From JAVEDQ01 sp035468175 (GTDB taxonomy: Bacteria; Actinomycetota; Actinomycetes; Frankiales; Frankiaceae), in the NCBI GenBank assembly GCA_035468175.1, contig DATITC010000173.1, forward strand, positions 1 through 19,300: a stretch of 19,300 nucleotides of DNA, read 5' to 3'. Position 1 is the stretch's first letter. Each line of letters opens with the position of its first letter. A program made the position numbers and the translations under genes. The notes beneath the pieces are model-generated. The model was not told where the DNA came from. It searched no databases and saw only the letters and a list, made by a program, of their open reading frames with translations. This document shows, piece by piece, positions 15,806 to 19,300 of this stretch.

Positions 15806-16576
15806 TCAGAGCCGGAGTCCGGAGGTGGACCGGCTGGTGCCGGAGCTCGACACGACCAGCGCCTCGTGACCGGGCAGGGCCTCGAGCCACGGCAACGCTC
15901 CGGCGCCCATGGCGAAGGCGGCGGTCGCGTAGCAATCCACCGAGGTCAGGAACTCGCCGACCACGGTGACGCTGGCCAGCTCGTCGGCCGGTCGCCGCGT
16001 GTGGGGGTCGACGATGTGCTTCCCGCGCTCGGCGACCCCGGAGGTGGCGACGGCGATGCCGCGCCCGGTGACCACGCTCAGGATGTGGTCGCGGTGCAGC
16101 GGGTCGGCGATCCCGATCCGCCAAGACTTTCCGGGGGCCGGTTCGCCGACGGTCTGGACGTCTCCACCGCCGTTCACGGCGTGATGGTGGCTGCCGTGCT
16201 CGCTGAGCAGGCGGCTGGCCCGTTCGATCGCCCACCCCTTCACCAGCCCGGTCGGGTCGAGCTGTCCGTCCCAGTAGGCGCTGAAGAAGCCGTCCGTCTC
16301 CGCGGCCATCCGCTGGCAGAGGTCGAGGACCTCCGGGACGAGCGGGTCGGCGTCCTGGATCGTCATCTCCTGGCGCTGGAGCCGGCTGATGTCGCTGTCC
16401 GCCCGATAGGTGCTGAACACAGCATCGACCCGGTGCAACCACGCCGTGACCGCGGCGATTGCCTCGGCCCACGGCCCAGGGTCACGGATGTCGATGCTGA
16501 ACACGGTGCCCATGCAGTGCTCGACATGCACGGTTCGAGGCGGTGCGGGGGTCGTCATGACAATGGTCCGGCTCAC
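15806..16576 (-). CDS. apbE: FAD:protein FMN transferase (ApbE)
   Basis: This 256-residue enzyme cuts FAD and attaches FMN through phosphate to a threonine of its target. Family signatures are GTVFSIDI, FSTYRADSDISRL near residue 55, DPTGLVKGWAIERA at 108-120, AVNGGGDV at 133-140, GIAVATSG at 173-180, HIVDPHTRRPA at 187-197 and VDCYATAAFAMG at 213-224. Many ApbE proteins are exported, but I see no signal peptide or lipobox, so attachment may happen in the cytosol or another route is used. The start is GTG 16576, whose bases overlap the stop of the FMN-binding gene as GTGA, so the enzyme is translationally coupled to its likely substrate. Confidence 0.93.
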   Translation of the reverse strand: MSRTIVMTTPAPPRTVHVEHCMGTVFSIDIRDPGPWAEAIAAVTAWLHRVDAVFSTYRADSDISRLQRQEMTIQDADPLVPEVLDLCQRMAAETDGFFSAYWDGQLDPTGLVKGWAIERASRLLSEHGSHHHAVNGGGDVQTVGEPAPGKSWRIGIADPLHRDHILSVVTGRGIAVATSGVAERGKHIVDPHTRRPADELASVTVVGEFLTSVDCYATAAFAMGAGALPWLEALPGHEALVVSSSGTSRSTSGLRL

Positions 16577-17040
16577 GACAGCCCCGCCTGGTCCAGGGCG
16601 CTCTGCAGAGAGGTGATGTAGCCCTCGGAAGTGTAGGTGGCGCCGGAGATCGTGTCGATCTGCGCGCTCTGGGCCGCCGTCGCCTCCTGGTTGAGCTCGG
16701 GGATGGCGTAGGAGTTGATCTCATCGTCCCGCGGGTCGTTGGACGGGTACTGGGGCGACGTCGCCGCCGTGACCTTGCCGTTGCTGACGGTGATTTGCAC
16801 CTGAACCGGGCCGTAGCGGGTGTCCGCTGCAGTGCCGGTGAGCGTCTTGGTGCCGGACGAGCTGCTGCCGGACGAGCCGCTGCTGCCGGAACTGCTGCTC
16901 CCCGTGCTGGTCGAAGTGCTGGGGCTGATGGCCGCCGGCGGTGCCGTCAGGGCAGGAGTAGTCGGGTTCTGGGTCTTGAAGGTCAGGAGAAGGACGAGTC
17001 CGGCGATCGTGCTGAGGATCGCGAAGACGGCGCGGCGCAT
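16573..17040 (-). CDS. Membrane-anchored FMN-binding domain protein
   Basis: The 155-residue protein starts at ATG 17040, with AAAGG seven bases upstream. Residues 4-20 are a single hydrophobic segment that should anchor or export it. Residues 40-65 are an almost pure Ser/Gly/Thr linker. The rest is an FMN_bind domain: DTRYGPVQVQITVSNGKVTA, then the DTISGATYTSEGYITSLQSAL end. The segment D129-TISGAT-135 fits the ApbE flavinylation consensus, so Thr135 is the predicted FMN attachment site. The domain should sit outside the membrane and take electrons from the flavocytochrome encoded upstream. Its stop overlaps the apbE start by four bases. The low-complexity linker may be recently expanded by repeats of Ser-Gly codons. 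Confidence 0.9.
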   Translation of the reverse strand: MRRAVFAILSTIAGLVLLLTFKTQNPTTPALTAPPAAISPSTSTSTGSSSSGSSGSSGSSSSGTKTLTGTAADTRYGPVQVQITVSNGKVTAATSPQYPSNDPRDDEINSYAIPELNQEATAAQSAQIDTISGATYTSEGYITSLQSALDQAGLS

Positions 17041-17074
17041 GAGATGCCTTTCAGGCTCTGGAACTCGGAAAGGA

Positions 17075-18454
17075 TCAGAATTCGAAGGATTCGGCGTGGA
17101 TCTGCCGGGCGGGGACACCGGCGGTTCGGAGCGCTTCCCGGACACCAGCGGTCATGCCGGCCGGGCCACAGAGGTACACGTCGTGGGCGGGGAGGTCCGG
17201 GATGTTCGCGGCGAGCGACGCGGCCCCCAGCGGATCGGCGCCGAGCTCGGCGCGGCGACCGGTGACGATGTGCAGCCTCGCCTGGCGCTCGACAGCGAGG
17301 TGCTCCAGCTCCCGGCGGAACACGACATCCCGGTCGTGCCGGGCCCGGTAGACGAGGGTCAGCTCGCCCGGGGCCGCAGGGAGCGTCTGGAACAGCGCGC
17401 GAAGCGGCGTGATCCCGACCCCGCCGGCGACCAGCAGCACCTTCGGCCGACGGCGGACCGCGGCCGTCATCGCCCCGTACGGGCCCTCGGCGACGACCCG
17501 GGTTCCGGGCTGGAGCCGGCTCAGGCCGCGACTGTGTTCGCCCAGGGCCTTGACGGTGATCCGGAGCAGGTCGGGACGAGGCGCCGCCGACAGGGAGTAG
17601 GGGGAGGAGACCCACCAGAGGTCGCGGGTGAGGAACCGCCACCGGAAGAACTGTCCGGACTCGGCCCGGAGCTCGTCGAGGTGCCGGCCACCGACGACGA
17701 GGCTGATGACGTCGGGACCCTCGTGGTGCACGGCCACGACGCGCAGCTGGTGCCGCACCGCCTGCCGAGCCGGCGTGACGAACCGGTACCAGAGGATGGC
17801 AGCGGCGACGACGGCGTACAGCCCACCCCACAGGACCCGGGCGAGGAGGTTGTTCATGAACTCGGCGCCGGCCGCGAACTGGTGGCTGAACGCCAGCGCG
17901 ACCGCCAGATACGTGTAGAAGTGCAGGTAGTACCAGGTCTCGTAGCTCAGTCGACGGCGCGCGGCGCTGGCCGAGCTGATGCCGACGCCGACGAGCAGCA
18001 GCCCGGCGACCGTTCCTGCGAGCACATCCGGGTAGCTCAGCACCAGGGTCTTCGTCTGGCTGACGACGTCGGTGTGCGCGCTGATCGCGTAGCCCCAGAT
18101 GATGAGTAGCGCGTGCTCGACGACGAGGCCCACCGTGTAGCGGCCGCCCATGGCGTGCCAGCGCGCGAGCCGGTCCGCGCCGATGCCGCGTTCCAGCGGA
18201 GGGATGCGCGCCATCAGCGCGACCAGCACGACGACGCCGTAGCCGGCGAGCAGTCCGGTGATGCGTCCGGCGTTGGTGAGCCAGTCGCCGACCCCGTGGA
18301 TCGGCGGGGTGTCGATCCACCAGAGGGCAACGGCGGCGATGGCCCCGGCAGCGATGAGCGCGAGGACGGCGGTCGGGTGGGCCCGGACCGGACCAGGCGG
18401 CACTTCGACGGCGGGTGCCGCGGCCAAGCGCCGTTCGGACGCGAACGTGGTCAC
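17075..18454 (-). CDS. Ferric-reductase-like transmembrane flavocytochrome with FAD/NAD(P) reductase domain
   Basis: The 459-residue protein starts at GTG 18454, with GGGAG six bases upstream. About six membrane helices fill residues 28-225. Two histidine pairs, His100/His114 and His178/His191, have the 13-14 residue spacing of the ferric reductase/NOX heme domain and should hold two b hemes across the membrane. The C-terminal half is a ferredoxin-NADP reductase fold: FAD motif SSPYSLS at 283-289, the NAD(P) loop GGVGITPLR at 344-352, CGPAGM at 429-434 and a terminal aromatic in ESFEF. It should carry electrons from cytosolic NAD(P)H outward, most simply to the FMN protein encoded 34 bases downstream. 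Direct reduction of ferric iron or another acceptor is possible. Confidence 0.9.
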   Translation of the reverse strand: MTTFASERRLAAAPAVEVPPGPVRAHPTAVLALIAAGAIAAVALWWIDTPPIHGVGDWLTNAGRITGLLAGYGVVVLVALMARIPPLERGIGADRLARWHAMGGRYTVGLVVEHALLIIWGYAISAHTDVVSQTKTLVLSYPDVLAGTVAGLLLVGVGISSASAARRRLSYETWYYLHFYTYLAVALAFSHQFAAGAEFMNNLLARVLWGGLYAVVAAAILWYRFVTPARQAVRHQLRVVAVHHEGPDVISLVVGGRHLDELRAESGQFFRWRFLTRDLWWVSSPYSLSAAPRPDLLRITVKALGEHSRGLSRLQPGTRVVAEGPYGAMTAAVRRRPKVLLVAGGVGITPLRALFQTLPAAPGELTLVYRARHDRDVVFRRELEHLAVERQARLHIVTGRRAELGADPLGAASLAANIPDLPAHDVYLCGPAGMTAGVREALRTAGVPARQIHAESFEF

Positions 18455-18497
18455 GGAGCACTCCCGTCGGCGAGCTGGACGGAAGAAGCCATGCCCT

Positions 18498-18520
18498 ATA
18501 TATCGCGAAGGGCGCTTCGC
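18498..18520 (-). promoter_or_regulatory. Candidate promoter and operator of the flavin operon
   Basis: On the minus strand TATATA (18498-18503), preceded by GA, is a good -10 candidate 44 bases before the GTG at 18454. Directly upstream lies the inverted repeat GCGAAG-GGCG-CTTCGC (18505-18520). A repressor on this dyad would cover the -35 to -10 spacer. No convincing -35 hexamer is seen, so the promoter call is tentative. Confidence 0.45.
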
Positions 18521-18606
18521 CGAGACTGGGAGAAAGCTGTGAGCCACATATGAGCGGCCGCAGCCAACGCCCGGCGTCCCTGATGGGTGTCGGAAGTGGA
18601 GACGAG

Positions 18607-18941
18607 TCAGCCGGCCCGAGAGCCTGTGACCAGCGACGACGCTCGATAACCAGCCGGGACGCCGTCGACGATCACGGCGCCGCCGACCGCGTTGCCGGTG
18701 CGCAGCGGAAGGATCTCCTGGTACTCCGGGACGCGTACCAGGCGCGCGCCCGATCGAGGTCCGGGAACTCGATGACGACGACCACGCCAGGGAGCTCGCC
18801 GTCCATCAGCTGCGGGATGGCGCCGTGGACCAGGAAGCGGCCCGAGAAGGGTTCCAAGGTGGCGTCGATCCGCAGCAGGTAGTCGGCGACCTGCTGGTTG
18901 CGGTCGACGGAGCGGAGGTTGGCGATGGCGTATGCGGTCAT
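18607..18941 (-). pseudogene. DUF1330 family protein, frameshifted
   Basis: The minus-strand frame from ATG 18941 reads MTAYAIANLRSV, LRIDATLEPFSGRFLVHGAI and VVVIEFPDLDRARAWYAS, the conserved DUF1330 (dimeric ferredoxin-like fold) pattern. After WYAS the frame is lost, but the next frame continues with PEYQEILPLRTGNAVGGAVI and VDGVPAGYRAS to TGA 18607, exactly the family's second half. One missing G/C in the GGG run at 18728-18730 explains it. Rejoined, the protein would be about 110 residues, complete for the family, so a base-calling error is as likely as a true mutation. Function of the family is not established. Confidence 0.75.
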
Positions 18942-19022
18942 GCCGACGATGCTGGAACGGGGACCGGTTCGCCGTCCATGACGTCGGAGGTAACCCGGGC
19001 CTCGAAGGGTGACCGGGACGTT

Positions 19023-19165
19023 GACATACCGGACAACCGACGGCTCGCGGCAGCGTTTCCGCCAGCGTCAGCCGCCGCAGCGCCACGGAACGCTGCCCCG
19101 AATGCCCCGCCAGCCCGACATACCGGACAACCGACGGCTCGCGGCAGCGTTTCCGCCAGCGTCAG
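19023..19165. repeat. 49-bp perfect direct repeat, two copies
   Basis: Bases 19023-19071 and 19117-19165 are identical 49-mers (starting GACATACCGGACAACCGACG, ending TTTCCGCCAGCGTCAG), separated by 45 unlike bases, so the period is 94. In the first copy GGCAGCGTTTCC faces GGAACGCTGCC in the spacer, an inverted pair with one bulged base, so the RNA could fold. No coding explanation is clear. The 81 bases between the DUF1330 start and the first copy hold nothing recognised. Confidence 0.9.
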
Positions 19166-19261
19166 ACAGCCGGCCCGAGCAGAGGTAGCTCAGCCGATGA
19201 GGACTGCGCGTCCGGAACGTCTGCATCTCGACCAGAGAGCTTGGTCGGGAGGGAGGCCGGC

Positions 19262-19300
19262 GTGCGCGAGAAGCACAGCGACGCGTCCGACTTCGCCATC
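19262..19300 (+). CDS. Possible start of a gene running off the right edge
   Basis: GTG 19262 follows a long GGGAGGGAGG purine tract by five bases, a strong ribosome site, and reads VREKHSDASDFAI to the window end. Thirteen codons are too few to identify. A hairpin at 19226-19250 (TCTCGACCA with TGGTCGGGA, seven-base loop) ends within the purine tract. An overlapping open frame from ATG 19199 and an ATG on the minus strand make this call tentative. Confidence 0.35.
   Translation, partial: MREKHSDASDFAI

Noticed and set aside
19023..19165. CRISPR array
   Set aside because: Only two copies, the repeat is longer than usual at 49 bp, and no cas genes are near.
19174..19200. tRNA gene suggested by GAGGTAGCTCAGC
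   Set aside because: The D-arm-like phrase is not followed by an anticodon arm, a T-arm or a matching acceptor stem.

Overview
The window is high-GC DNA with GTG starts, strong GGAGG-type ribosome sites and an actinobacterial-type SOS box, so it most likely comes from the chromosome of a high-GC actinomycete. An F420-type luciferase-like oxidoreductase and a riboswitch-controlled single-chain GcvP fit that origin. I cannot name the genus from the sequence.

Layout, left to right. 1-211 is non-coding and holds a perfect LexA/SOS box and a nested dyad rich in DnaA-box-like cores. A GNAT acetyltransferase (-) follows, back to back with the 5'-truncated, frameshifted remains of a DrrB-type ABC-2 permease (+). 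Then come a small cupin (+), a secreted lipase (-) and, divergent from it across a 142-bp region with a clean inverted repeat, an LLM-class oxidoreductase followed by pabB (+). The 3' end of pabB runs into a decayed sulfotransferase (-). An NTF2-like protein and a berberine-bridge-type FAD oxidase form a two-gene operon (+). Convergent to it is gcvP (-), preceded by a tandem glycine riboswitch. A cysteine dioxygenase (-) is translationally coupled to a badly damaged YdhS-like flavoprotein gene. A secreted SGNH esterase (-) follows. Next is a four-gene minus-strand operon: ferric-reductase-like membrane flavocytochrome, FMN-binding protein, ApbE flavin transferase, and a GAF protein with a cysteine-rich tail. 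The right end has a frameshifted DUF1330 gene, a 49-bp direct repeat and the possible start of a gene running off the edge.

The most coherent functional unit is 14413-18454. The membrane protein should move electrons from cytosolic NAD(P)H through FAD and hemes across the membrane. The lipoprotein-like or membrane-anchored FMN-binding protein should receive them outside, and ApbE should attach its FMN covalently. This matches the known class of flavin-based extracytosolic electron transfer systems. The GAF gene 13 bp downstream is the unexplained partner.

The second theme is decay. Four genes (drrB-like, sulfotransferase, ydhS-like, DUF1330) are interrupted. The ydhS-like gene has several independent lesions, so it is a true pseudogene. 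The single frameshifts in the others could be pseudogenes or base-calling errors in G/C runs.
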